Both the position numbers and the translations under genes were made by a program. Source: Parabacteroides sp. PH5-46 (GTDB lineage: Bacteria; Bacteroidota; Bacteroidia; Bacteroidales; Tannerellaceae). Taken from it: DNA of 64,000 nucleotides. Under the pieces are notes generated by a model that did not search any database, was not told where the DNA came from, and was given only the letters and a program-made list of their open reading frames with translations. Below, piece after piece: positions 7,015 to 16,348 of the stretch (its first letter is position 1; each line of letters opens with the position of its first letter). The stretch lies in contig NZ_JARXXA010000005.1 in assembly GCF_029892785.1 (NCBI RefSeq), forward strand, positions 244,305-308,304. Reading direction: 5' to 3'.

Positions 7015-10000
7015 TTAAAGATTCTCCAAGTGACGTAATTTGGCAAATTTCCTGCGTCTGCGTTTTACACCGTTGGCTGCAAAAATACAGTAAACAACAG
7101 GGATCAACACCAGTGTAATCAAAGTAGATACAGAAAGTCCCCAGGCCACTGTCATACCCATAGAACGCCACATTTCAGCACCTTCTCCCGTTCCTAATGC
7201 CAGCGGAAGCATACCTAATACGGTAGTTAATGTTGTCATCAATACCGGACGAAGACGTGATTTCCCTGCCGTAACAGCAGCTGTAATAATACTTTGTCCT
7301 CTTTCGCGACACAGAATCATATAGTCTATAATCACAATACCATTCTTCACTACAATACCCATCAACATAATAAGCCCGATAAGAGCCATTACACCTAATG
7401 GGGTTTGCGTAATGGATAATCCCAGAACTACCCCTGTAATAGCAAACGGTATAGTAAACATAATCACAAAGGGGTCGACAAGTGATTCAAACTGAGCCGC
7501 CATCACGATAAATACCAGAATGATGATTAACACCATCAGTATTCCAAGGTCGCGGAATGTATCCTGTTGATCTTCGTAAGTACCTCCGATAGACCAGCCG
7601 ATTTCCGATGGCATCTCTATACTTCTCATCTCCCTATTAGCTACTGCTACAACATCACTTAAGGCAGCCCCCTGGCCTACAACAGCAGATACGGTGATCA
7701 CACGTTCACGATTCTTACGCTCAATCGTAGGAGGCGTCATACGTTCAACAACTACTCCAACGTCTCTGATACGAACTCCCTTTCCTTCATTATTATACAT
7801 TATAATGTTTTCAAGGTCTTCAATGGATTGACGGAATTCCGGTGCATAGCGTACGCGGATGTCATATTCATCTCCGTCTTCACGATACTGAGATGCTAAA
7901 GAGCCGTTTATACGATTACGAAGATACATAGAGGCAGTTGTTACATTTAAACCGTTTAAAGCCAACTTTTCACGGTCGAAATCTATCTGATATTCCGGAA
8001 TATAGTCTTCGCGGCTAATGTTTACCTGTGTCGTAACCTTTGTGTTTCTCATCCGTTCGGCTATCTCTGCAGCTATCCGGTCTGTTTCCGTGAAATCGTA
8101 ACCATAAATCTCTATATCTACAGTTGTCTCACTACCCATGCCGCCGCCACCTCCGGCCATTACTTCAAACTTCTTGATTTCCGAGTATGCAGCCAAGTCT
8201 TTACGCATCAACTCACATATTTCAATCAAGCCTCTGTTGCTTCCACTCTTTTCCAAACGTACACCAACACTATATAAGCTGACATTGAAGTCTATAATAT
8301 GTGTACCATTCGCGCTTAGCTGGGCAAATGTATTGTCGGTATCTGCCTGCCCTTCACTGAAGTTTATCACTTCAATTTCCGGATATTTATCCATAAATTC
8401 CTGATTAATCTGGAGAGCCAGCTCACGAGTAATTTCCTGACGAGTACCTATCGGCAACTGTATATTAATACCGATACGCGCATTATCCTGTGTTGGGAAA
8501 AACTCTGTTTTGACTGCCGGAATCAGTAACATACTTCCTGCAAAGATCAAGACTGCTCCAGTTATGATGGTTTTCCTGTGACGGACAGACCAGTCCAGCA
8601 AACGCGCATACCCATTATCCAGTTTATCTAATGCTTTCTCTATTGGAGTAAAGAACAAAGTATATAATTTTCCTTTCTTCGGATCCAGGCGAAGCATTTG
8701 AGAACAAAGCATCGGGATAAGCGTCAAGGCAGCCAGTGTAGATACAATCATGATGATACTAACGATCCAACCCAACTGTTTGAACAGAATACCGGCAATA
8801 CCCGTAACCATTGTTAATGGTAGGAACACAGCCAACATCGTTAGCGTAGAAGCAATAACTGAAATAGCCACCTCATTGGTTGCATACACAGCTGCCTGTT
8901 TGGGCTTACTTCCTCGTTCGATGTGGGTGGTAACGTTCTCCAAAACTACAATGGCATCATCCACCACCATACCAATTGCGATAGAGAGAGAACTCAACGA
9001 AATGATATTCAGCGTATTTCCTGAAGCCAGCAAATAAGCAAATGCGGCAATCAACGAAATAGGAATTGTAAGAATAATAATAAAGGTAGCTCTCCAGCGT
9101 CCGAGGAACAGGAATACAACCAACATTACAATAAGGAAGGTCACACTGATTGTTTCCACCAAACTATCTATCGTATTCAAGATGTTTGTAGAAGTATCAA
9201 CTATAAGTCCTAACTGTACATCCGAAGGTAGATCTTCCTGCAATTCTGGTAATTTTTCCAGTACTTTTTTCGAGATATTTACAGAGTTAGCTCCTGATTG
9301 TTTCTGGATAATAATCATACCCCCAGCTTCGCCGTTATTATAGGCTTCCTGCATACGTTCTTCTACGGCATCAACTACACGAGCTACATCGCGTAAGTAG
9401 ACTGACTTGCCATCCTTAGTTCCGATAACCAAATTCAACATCTGAGAAGCATCAGTAAACTCGCCCTGTACACGCAATGCGTAGGTATTGGAACCTATAT
9501 CAATGGTACCTCCAGGGGTATTTCTGTTCTCCTGGCCTATGATAGCAGAAACACTTTCCACTGTCTGTCCATACGCTTCTAACTTATACGGATCGCAATA
9601 TACCTGAATCTCACGAATAGGAGCTCCGGAAACAGATACAGCCCCTACTCCACTGATACGAGCCAATGGATTTGAAACTTTATCATCCAGAATTTTATAT
9701 AAGGCATCCATACTTTCTTTCGCTGTTACCGAAAGTACCAGAATAGGAATATCTTCTGTTCCGAACTTGAATATAATCGGATTTTCCGCATCATCCGGCA
9801 AAGCTGAAGAAACCATGTCCAGTTTGTCACGAACATCATTGGTTGCCACATCTATATCTGTTCCATACTCAAATTCGAGCGTAACAATAGAGATATTCTC
9901 TTTGGATTGTGAAGTGATATTCTTTAAGTCACTCACACTATTAAGTACATTCTCTAATGGTTTGGAAAGGTTCGTTTCTATATCGGCTGCACTTGCCCCC

Positions 10001-10155
10001 GGGTAAGCAGTCATCACCAATATCATATTTGATTCTATCTCGGGTAGCAGGTCAACCGATAATCTGGTCAGGGAAAAAAGCCCCATGATAACTACAGCAA
10101 CAAACACAAGAGCTGTAGTGATCGGTTTCTTAACCGCACTTGCATATAAACTCAT
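7015..10155 (-). CDS. RND-family efflux pump, inner-membrane subunit
   Basis: Protein of 1046 residues, the standard AcrB/MexB size. Visible hallmarks are the first helix after MSLYASAVKKPITTALV, the motif GASAADIE at about 51-58, the charged transmembrane motif GMVVDDAIVVLENV (proton-relay Asp pair near 400), a second set of helices in the C-terminal half (IVVKNGIVIIDY) and the porter-domain duplication. It exports hydrophobic compounds using proton motive force, as a trimer spanning the periplasm. The adaptor and TolC genes lie directly upstream (15 bp and about 1.1 kb) in the same operon. Adjacent steroid-modifying genes make bile salts a plausible substrate, by inference. Confidence 0.96.
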   Translation of the reverse strand: MSLYASAVKKPITTALVFVAVVIMGLFSLTRLSVDLLPEIESNMILVMTAYPGASAADIETNLSKPLENVLNSVSDLKNITSQSKENISIVTLEFEYGTDIDVATNDVRDKLDMVSSALPDDAENPIIFKFGTEDIPILVLSVTAKESMDALYKILDDKVSNPLARISGVGAVSVSGAPIREIQVYCDPYKLEAYGQTVESVSAIIGQENRNTPGGTIDIGSNTYALRVQGEFTDASQMLNLVIGTKDGKSVYLRDVARVVDAVEERMQEAYNNGEAGGMIIIQKQSGANSVNISKKVLEKLPELQEDLPSDVQLGLIVDTSTNILNTIDSLVETISVTFLIVMLVVFLFLGRWRATFIIILTIPISLIAAFAYLLASGNTLNIISLSSLSIAIGMVVDDAIVVLENVTTHIERGSKPKQAAVYATNEVAISVIASTLTMLAVFLPLTMVTGIAGILFKQLGWIVSIIMIVSTLAALTLIPMLCSQMLRLDPKKGKLYTLFFTPIEKALDKLDNGYARLLDWSVRHRKTIITGAVLIFAGSMLLIPAVKTEFFPTQDNARIGINIQLPIGTRQEITRELALQINQEFMDKYPEIEVINFSEGQADTDNTFAQLSANGTHIIDFNVSLYSVGVRLEKSGSNRGLIEICELMRKDLAAYSEIKKFEVMAGGGGGMGSETTVDIEIYGYDFTETDRIAAEIAERMRNTKVTTQVNISREDYIPEYQIDFDREKLALNGLNVTTASMYLRNRINGSLASQYREDGDEYDIRVRYAPEFRQSIEDLENIIMYNNEGKGVRIRDVGVVVERMTPPTIERKNRERVITVSAVVGQGAALSDVVAVANREMRSIEMPSEIGWSIGGTYEDQQDTFRDLGILMVLIIILVFIVMAAQFESLVDPFVIMFTIPFAITGVVLGLSITQTPLGVMALIGLIMLMGIVVKNGIVIIDYMILCRERGQSIITAAVTAGKSRLRPVLMTTLTTVLGMLPLALGTGEGAEMWRSMGMTVAWGLSVSTLITLVLIPVVYCIFAANGVKRRRRKFAKLRHLENL

Positions 10156-10170
10156 ATTCTATTAATTTTC

Positions 10171-11187
10171 TTAATTAATAACTTCTACAGACATACCGTT
10201 TGTCAAACGATTATGACCGGTAATCACCACCTGGTTACCATCCTCTACGCCTGAAATAACCTCATAGCGATTTCCCATACGGCGTCCTAATTCTACTTTC
10301 TGGTAGCTTACTGTTCCGTTTTTATAAACATAGATATAACGATCGCCCGATCCAGCTTGCTTCACTATTGCCTGGTCCGGAGCTACTACATGCTGCAGAG
10401 AACCAAAATTCATGGTAACACGGGCAAACATACCAGGACGTACCCGTTCGTCGTTATTATTAACTCTGATTTCAACAGGGAATGTACGGGTAGAAGGATC
10501 AATAGTAGGATATACCAGGTTTACTTTTCCCTTAAAGACCTCATTTCCATACACATCTAGTTTGACATCAACATCCATTCCTTTCTTTACCTGTGTAAAA
10601 AAGCTCTCAGACACATTAACCATTAGCTTTACCGGACGGATTTGCTCTACCACATATACTGGATTTGCACCGCTATACATATCGCCATTATCATAGTTAC
10701 GAGCTGTAACGATACCTGTTACCGGGCTTAGCAACTTACTGTTTTCTTCCAGGTTTTTGTAAGATGTTCTGCTTACTTCTAAAACTGTTTTCTGAGCATC
10801 CCATGCAGACTTGGAAGCACCTCCTACTTTGTAAAGTTCGTCAATACGATTGAACTCTATCTCCTGATTATCCATTTGTATCTTTGCCTGTTTCAAGGAA
10901 GTATCATCCATTGTAGCCAATGCTTGTCCGGCTCTTACATGATCTCCAACTTCTACATGCAACCTGGCTATACGAACAGGAGACTGAGGAGCTATCTGAT
11001 TGGTTACGTGAGCTTCTACAGTAGCGGTAAATTCACTAAGTTGCTCCACATCCTGTTTATTTACAGTTTCCACCTTCACTTTCACCTTCTCTTCAACTGT
11101 AGTTGTTTCTTTCTTCTCACCAGCACACGATAAGAGTATCGCAAATGCCGCAACTGGTATGAATTTAAACACGTTACTTGTTTTCAT
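10171..11187 (-). CDS. RND efflux periplasmic adaptor lipoprotein (MFP)
   Basis: Membrane-fusion protein of about 338 residues that bridges the pump and the outer-membrane channel. The chosen start (11187) gives MKTSNVFKFIPVAAFAILLSC, a lipoprotein signal with lipobox LLSC. An ATG ten codons further upstream (11217) would place charged residues before the signal and is less likely. Family motifs are a lipoyl half (VRIARLHVEVGDHVRAGQALA), a helical hairpin around residues 110-150, the second lipoyl half (LLSPVTGIVTARNYDNGDMY) and beta-barrel/MP domains ending in VVITGHNRLTNGM. It lies between the TolC and RND genes. Confidence 0.94.
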   Translation of the reverse strand: MKTSNVFKFIPVAAFAILLSCAGEKKETTTVEEKVKVKVETVNKQDVEQLSEFTATVEAHVTNQIAPQSPVRIARLHVEVGDHVRAGQALATMDDTSLKQAKIQMDNQEIEFNRIDELYKVGGASKSAWDAQKTVLEVSRTSYKNLEENSKLLSPVTGIVTARNYDNGDMYSGANPVYVVEQIRPVKLMVNVSESFFTQVKKGMDVDVKLDVYGNEVFKGKVNLVYPTIDPSTRTFPVEIRVNNNDERVRPGMFARVTMNFGSLQHVVAPDQAIVKQAGSGDRYIYVYKNGTVSYQKVELGRRMGNRYEVISGVEDGNQVVITGHNRLTNGMSVEVIN

Positions 11188-11219
11188 ATCTTTGTAATTA
11201 ATTGTTTTTGTTCTCATTG

Positions 11220-12719
11220 TTAATTAGCTTGTTTTCCCAATGTTTTTTCCAAATCAGACTTTGCCGTCATATAGTCATAAATAGCCTGGTTGAAGTTCAG
11301 CTTCGCTTGTGTCATTGCCAGCTCCGCATCATTCATTTCCAAAAGAGTACCGGCACCGGTATCATAGCGTTTCTGAGAAATCATATACCCGCGCTGTGCC
11401 TGTTCAACACCTTTCTGTGCAGCATCAAAGCGTTTCACACAGGTATTCATGTTATCCAGTGATTGTCTCACGGCTAACTGCAGATTCCGCTTCAGATCAT
11501 CTCTTTGCAGGTCTAATTGCGTCATCATCACCTTTGTCTGATTTACCTTCTGTATCTTACTGCCACCCGAAAAGATTGGGATAGACAGTGATATACCTAT
11601 CATTGAATAAGGATTCCATTGGTAATCTTTAAATTTGAAATCGTTATTCATCGAGCTCCAGTTATACAATCCGGTAAGCGATAAGGTAGGCAGGAAATCA
11701 AACTTTTGCATCTTTAATGTATTGACTAACTGTCCTTGTTGAATATCCAACTGCTTCAGGCTTGTATTATCCGTAAGTGCAGTATCGGTAGTAGTAGTCA
11801 GGAAGTCACCAAACAGTTCCGACTGATAGTTCGTTAATTTACCTTCACACTCAAGAGGTAAATCCAGATCTACGCCCAATAAAGCTTTCAACTGCCATTT
11901 CACCAATTTGACAGAGTTTTCTGCCTGTAGCATATTCGGTTCGGCATTTCTTACCGCTACATCTGCCCTGATCAAGTCATACTCAGCCACTAATCCTTGT
12001 TCATATTTTTGCTTTATATCAACATAGTTCTTCATGGCATTATCGTAGCTTTCTTTAAATACCTGATAAGAATCATTAGCCAACAATACACTATAAAAAG
12101 CCTTCGTTACCTGATTGGTCAAATCTATTTTAGATGAACGTGCCTGTTCTACAGCCAATTCTACATCTTGTCCGGTAATAGCAATGCTTTTCCATAGCGA
12201 AGCATTGATCAAAGGCATAGCAGCATTGAAGCCCAGACTCCAGTTATTATCACGACCAACAGAAATTCCATCATTTCCTCCGGAAGACTCCGCCGGAGGA
12301 GGTGTATTCGCGTTGATATGATCTTGCAATGATCCTGGTTTATAGCCGGGTACTATATCCTGCAATGTTTGGTCGGCCCCTTTAATAATGGGATCCATCA
12401 CAGGCGTCAACATATCGGCAATATTAAACGCATCGCCATCCATATACATAACCTGCTTCTTCAACGTACGGCTATAATCAAAGCCAAAAGTAACTTGTGG
12501 GAACAAGGCAGCATAAGCACCTTTCTTGGCAAATTTCTTTTTTTCAATTTCCTGATTGGCTACTTGTATCGTAGGGCTTTCACTCATCGCAATCTCCAGG
12601 GCTTTCTCCAAATCAAGCACCAATGGTTGTTCTTGTGCTCTAATGGTAGTAAAGGCTAGAGAGGGCAGCATCACTAATACTGCCAACATCCTCTTTTTGC
12701 TAAATCCTAATCGTTTCAT
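11220..12719 (-). CDS. TolC-family outer-membrane efflux protein
   Basis: Protein of 499 residues with a cleavable signal (MKRLGFSKKRMLAVLVM to about TIRAQ). It has the duplicated TolC structure: two similar halves, each with an ALEIAMSESPTIQVA-like or QYEQGLVAEYDLI-like segment and long amphipathic coiled helices (TQAKLNFNQAIYDYMTAKSDLE near the end). It forms the trimeric outer-membrane exit duct of the tripartite pump. An insertion at about 105-160 (low complexity, PPPAESSGG) is likely a loop. The gene starts 42 bp after the TetR gene and is followed closely by the adaptor gene. Confidence 0.94.
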   Translation of the reverse strand: MKRLGFSKKRMLAVLVMLPSLAFTTIRAQEQPLVLDLEKALEIAMSESPTIQVANQEIEKKKFAKKGAYAALFPQVTFGFDYSRTLKKQVMYMDGDAFNIADMLTPVMDPIIKGADQTLQDIVPGYKPGSLQDHINANTPPPAESSGGNDGISVGRDNNWSLGFNAAMPLINASLWKSIAITGQDVELAVEQARSSKIDLTNQVTKAFYSVLLANDSYQVFKESYDNAMKNYVDIKQKYEQGLVAEYDLIRADVAVRNAEPNMLQAENSVKLVKWQLKALLGVDLDLPLECEGKLTNYQSELFGDFLTTTTDTALTDNTSLKQLDIQQGQLVNTLKMQKFDFLPTLSLTGLYNWSSMNNDFKFKDYQWNPYSMIGISLSIPIFSGGSKIQKVNQTKVMMTQLDLQRDDLKRNLQLAVRQSLDNMNTCVKRFDAAQKGVEQAQRGYMISQKRYDTGAGTLLEMNDAELAMTQAKLNFNQAIYDYMTAKSDLEKTLGKQAN

Positions 12720-12761
12720 TTATATTTGGTTTATTGATATTTATTACATTAATATACCCTC

Positions 12762-13370
12762 TCATTGTATATGATAGATTTGTTTTACAGTAATCCATCG
12801 TTCCAGAATTTTACGTCCCTTATCTGTACATATCCCTCTCAGAAATGTAATAAGAACTGTATTGTAAACCTCTGAATTCGTATGCTTTGAAAATGTTTTT
12901 GAAGGGCGAATCATCTTCATCTGTTCTTTTGCCAATAAGCCTACAATCTCAAAATTCACATCATCCTGGAAAACACCCTCCTTCACTCCTCTGTTAAAAA
13001 GCCTTGTGCAAATCGTTGTAAAAGAACTTTTATCACATTCTCTTTTTTCCATAACCCTTGGATACCGCCTCATATCCTCATAATATTTAGGATTATACCA
13101 ACGTGGGCGCTTCATTAATTCTTCATAAAACAGTATGATAATATCTAAAGCAGTATGAGGCTCCTTTTCCAATTGGCTTAAAAATGTTCCCAGGCGATTA
13201 TTTGTATATTCTACTCCTTCCATTAATAAAGTTTCTTTGTCTTCAAAGAAACCATATAATGTACGCTTAGATATACTCATATTGCGAGCGATATCATCCA
13301 TGCTTACATTCTTAATCCCATATTGAGAAAAAAGGTCTAATGCTGTCGTTATTATTTGTTCTTTTATCAT
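12762..13370 (-). CDS. TetR/AcrR-family transcriptional regulator
   Basis: Protein of 202 residues. The N-terminal helix-turn-helix is clear: IITTALDLFSQYGIKNVSMDDIA, then SISKRTLYGFFEDKETLL at about 31-49. The C-terminal ligand domain is divergent, as is usual. It is the first gene of the minus-strand run and is followed by the TolC, adaptor and pump genes, so local control of the efflux operon (and possibly of the downstream reductase genes) is likely. Its operator would lie in the 466 bp region shared with the divergent AraC gene. Confidence 0.92.
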   Translation of the reverse strand: MIKEQIITTALDLFSQYGIKNVSMDDIARNMSISKRTLYGFFEDKETLLMEGVEYTNNRLGTFLSQLEKEPHTALDIIILFYEELMKRPRWYNPKYYEDMRRYPRVMEKRECDKSSFTTICTRLFNRGVKEGVFQDDVNFEIVGLLAKEQMKMIRPSKTFSKHTNSEVYNTVLITFLRGICTDKGRKILERWITVKQIYHIQ

Positions 13371-13836
13371 TACAATTATTTAAACACAGAATTCTCGGCT
13401 ACAAAGGTCAAACAAATAAAGGAAACCGAAATGGTTTATTCTGTTACAGGATTAGTCAAAATAGAAATTAGTTGACCTTTATTCAAGTTAAACTCAATTC
13501 TATACAACAATAAGATACAGGAAATGAAAAATTGCACACATGCTTTTACTCAAACGCACGCATGCAATTTAAAAAACGCATGTATCTGATTTTCAAAACA
13601 CACGTATGCGTTTTTTTAACAACACAAATATCTGAAAAACAAAAGAATACAAGACAAAGCAAAAGAAGCGAATTTTAGATAGCAAAATACAATAAGGTCG
13701 GAGACATATTCCGCTCATTATTGAATTAAAAGCAAAGAAGCTATCAATTAAATTTGCTTGAATAGAAGATAAAAACGTATATTTGTTCGTCAAAAACGAA
13801 ACATAATATTTTTACGACATAAAAATACGATCTATT
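13371..13836. promoter_or_regulatory. Divergent TetR/AraC intergenic region with dyads and a promoter
   Basis: This 466 bp gap is AT-rich. It holds an 11 bp perfect inverted repeat, AAAAAACGCAT (13571-13581) and ATGCGTTTTTT (13606-13616). Nearby related words are ACGCATGC and ACACATGC (13535-13565). A shorter dyad TTCGT/ACGAA sits at 13786-13800. A candidate promoter for the AraC gene lies at 13753-13785. The dyads are placed as operators would be for a regulator serving either gene. No small gene was found. Confidence 0.5.
13753..13785 (+). promoter_or_regulatory. Bacteroidetes-type promoter for the AraC gene
   Basis: TTTG at 13753-13756 and TATATTTG at 13778-13785, with 21 bp between, fit the -33/-7 consensus. 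The ATG of the AraC gene is 51 bp downstream, and a short dyad directly follows the -7 box. Confidence 0.55.
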
Positions 13837-14739
13837 ATGTATAAATTACCCCTCATAGAAATTGCAGAAATAAATAATCACATCATACTATCCGACAATT
13901 TTCAGGATCTACTTATTATCAAGGAAATAGACACAAGTGCATCTGATAGTGAGTTCATCATTCAGGATCGTACAGAGCCTGTTCGTATAAATGCGCTTTT
14001 TATGATTTTAATTTTAAAAGGCACAGTAGAAATCAGCCTGGACTACATACCCTACACCCTTACAGAGAACTCCTTTGCTACTATTATGCCAACACATGTT
14101 TTTCAAGTAGGAAGTGTTAGCGAAAGCTTTAAAGCAAAAATATTATTGATAGACAAATCATTTCTGGAAGAGATAAATACCGCCAAGCGAAGTCCCTCAA
14201 TGACTAATTATATGCTATTACGGAAAAATCCGATCATCGCCTTTGAACCGGAAGAAACCGAGCATGTAAATAAGTCATTCCTGATTCTTCAACAAAAAAT
14301 CAGGTTGCGGACACACAGTTTCCATAAAGAAGTACTACAAAATGCCTTCGTGGCCTTCTTGCTGGAACTGGCCAATATTATGGTAGGAAAAAAAGAAAAC
14401 ATACGCCCTCCCGTCCTTTCCCGAAAAGAGGAACTATTGAACGATTTCCTGCAGCTACTGTCAACCCATGCACGCGAACAGCATATCGTTACATTTTATG
14501 CAGAAAAACTATTCATAACCCCTCAATACCTTTCACTTATATTGAAAGAGCTGACAGGTAAGTCGGCCAACAAATGGATCAACGAGGCCTTGATTATCGA
14601 AGCAAAAGTATTATTGAAAGCGCCACAAGCTACAGTACAGCAAGTGGCCGATATGCTCAATTTTTCCGATCAGTCTACCTTCGGTAAATTCTTCAAGAAG
14701 CACATGGGTATATCTCCTATGGAGTACAGAAAGAGTTAG
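13837..14739 (+). CDS. AraC-family transcriptional regulator
   Basis: Protein of 300 residues: an N-terminal cupin-like sensing domain (about 30-120, including ILKGTVEISLDYIPYTL and MPTHVFQVGS) and a C-terminal double helix-turn-helix (about 200-300), ending with VQQVADMLNFSDQSTFGKFF and GISPMEYRKS. It is divergent from the TetR/efflux operon and convergent with the SusD gene, whose stop it overlaps by 4 bp. It could regulate the neighbouring SusC/D genes or the efflux operon; the sequence does not decide between them. Confidence 0.92.
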   Translation: MYKLPLIEIAEINNHIILSDNFQDLLIIKEIDTSASDSEFIIQDRTEPVRINALFMILILKGTVEISLDYIPYTLTENSFATIMPTHVFQVGSVSESFKAKILLIDKSFLEEINTAKRSPSMTNYMLLRKNPIIAFEPEETEHVNKSFLILQQKIRLRTHSFHKEVLQNAFVAFLLELANIMVGKKENIRPPVLSRKEELLNDFLQLLSTHAREQHIVTFYAEKLFITPQYLSLILKELTGKSANKWINEALIIEAKVLLKAPQATVQQVADMLNFSDQSTFGKFFKKHMGISPMEYRKS

Positions 14740-16334
14740 AAATTCCGTCCCGTATCCCACCACAAGCGGGTACCGCCATGATCGGCACCTCCCAGTTTCC
14801 GGCATAAGCTATCATACTGTGCGGGATTAGCCGTTTTAATGCCTACCGGGAAGTTCAATCGGCGGATCATTATTTCGGAATCTATTGTCCCTTCACTCTT
14901 ATTTACCAATACGGGGAACAAGCGGGGATAGCCCGTGCGACGCTGCTCTGCCCAGGCTTCACAGCCTTCCGGAAACATAGCAATCCACTTTTGTGTGATA
15001 ATCCGTTCCAGCTTTTCTTCCTGAGATGCTGCCGGATCCCATCGGGGAGATACCTTACATCTGGCTTTTATGCTATATTCCGGATTAAATGTGTCAATAT
15101 AATCGGCAGCTATATTCTCATTTTCCAGGTACTCGGAAACGTTTCCTACGCCCCAATGGATGAAGGAAGTTTCTATTCCTCTCTGATAGCAATTCGCTAT
15201 ATCTTCCGACGACCATCCGCGTAAAACCGCCTCTGCTCGCAAGAACCAAACCTCAGCAGCCGTCATTAAAATAGCTTCTGAGCTTTGTCTGACCGTTAAT
15301 CTGGAGTGGTTGATATACTTCGTATGATTAAAACCAGTTCCCTGCCGTATACCTCTGTATTCACCGGCATATCCATCACCCGTTGCCAGTTCAAAATATT
15401 TAGAAATCCGGGGATCTTTATATCCACCTAGAATAGACTCCATATTAGCATTCATGGAAGCTTCTTTCCATGACTTATTGATCTCTCCCAACGGATTGGA
15501 ATAGCCTGTCCCAATGGTAGAAACAGCCACCATATCATTATCTTCCTCCAGAAAACCGCCATTAGCCGGATCAAAAGATTTGAGAGCTTCCATACGTGCT
15601 TTATCCGGTTCTACCATTGATATACGCATAGCCAAACGCAAACGCAGGGAATTGGCAAACTTCATCCACTGACGGTAATTGCGTTTATCATCATTCATCA
15701 ATATATCAAACTTGGCAAAACCACTCTCTGTTTCATAATCTTGCAAGATATGGATAGCTTCCTCCAAATCATTAAAAAAAGCATAATAGGCCTCTTGCTG
15801 AGAGTCGGGCTCCGAACCTGTAATAGATTCTCCGAAAGTAGTATAAATGATTGGTCCGTAATAATCGGAGATACGGTGCATAAGCTCTACTTTCAATATT
15901 TTTGTCACAGCATAAAACGCCGGAAGTTCTTCTTTGTTAAGATCTTCTGCTTTCTTTATTTCTGTCATAATATAGCCATAGGTGTTTTCCCAGGCTGTAC
16001 CATTCCATCCGTCATTCAGATTATATACCGTATTACTTAAGCCGGCTACAAAGGGATTGTAGCTATGCATATAGCCCGAAAACATATCAGCACTCAGATT
16101 CTGCATCACCTGAAAAGGCCAGTTCTTCCCCCCTCCCCAATCATGATTAAAGTAAATCCCCTGTTGCACAACCTGTAAGGGAATACCGTATTTATTGAAA
16201 TCATACTCCTGTTGCTCATCCGTAAAGCCGGTCTTGTCGGTATTATACTCCTCAAACTTACCGATACACGATTGAAAAATAGCCACATAGGATATCAGCA
16301 ACATAGCGTATATAACAGTATATATATGTTTCAT
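14736..16334 (-). CDS. SusD/RagB-family outer-membrane lipoprotein (pair 1)
   Basis: Surface lipoprotein of 532 residues of the SusD-like_2 type, with signal MKHIYTVIYAMLLISYVAIFQSC and the lipidated Cys at 23. Family features include helical repeat segments (FAVTKILKVELMHRISDYYGPI), FANSLRLRLAMRIS near residue 225, and the C-terminal ITQKWIAMFPEGCEAWAEQRRTGYP. It caps the SusC partner, whose gene lies 14 bp upstream, and captures the ligand at the cell surface. The 3' end overlaps the convergent AraC gene by 4 bp. The ligand cannot be told from sequence. Confidence 0.94.
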   Translation of the reverse strand: MKHIYTVIYAMLLISYVAIFQSCIGKFEEYNTDKTGFTDEQQEYDFNKYGIPLQVVQQGIYFNHDWGGGKNWPFQVMQNLSADMFSGYMHSYNPFVAGLSNTVYNLNDGWNGTAWENTYGYIMTEIKKAEDLNKEELPAFYAVTKILKVELMHRISDYYGPIIYTTFGESITGSEPDSQQEAYYAFFNDLEEAIHILQDYETESGFAKFDILMNDDKRNYRQWMKFANSLRLRLAMRISMVEPDKARMEALKSFDPANGGFLEEDNDMVAVSTIGTGYSNPLGEINKSWKEASMNANMESILGGYKDPRISKYFELATGDGYAGEYRGIRQGTGFNHTKYINHSRLTVRQSSEAILMTAAEVWFLRAEAVLRGWSSEDIANCYQRGIETSFIHWGVGNVSEYLENENIAADYIDTFNPEYSIKARCKVSPRWDPAASQEEKLERIITQKWIAMFPEGCEAWAEQRRTGYPRLFPVLVNKSEGTIDSEIMIRRLNFPVGIKTANPAQYDSLCRKLGGADHGGTRLWWDTGRNF

Positions 16335-16348
16335 TTTCTATCCATATT

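Noticed and set aside
13571..13616. Rho-independent terminator at the 11 bp dyad
   Set aside because: It lies upstream of both divergent genes, has a 24 bp loop and no GC-rich stem, so an operator is more likely.
1..14739. Conjugative element or prophage around topB
   Set aside because: TopB copies often ride on such elements, but no tra, mob, integrase or phage genes occur in the window.
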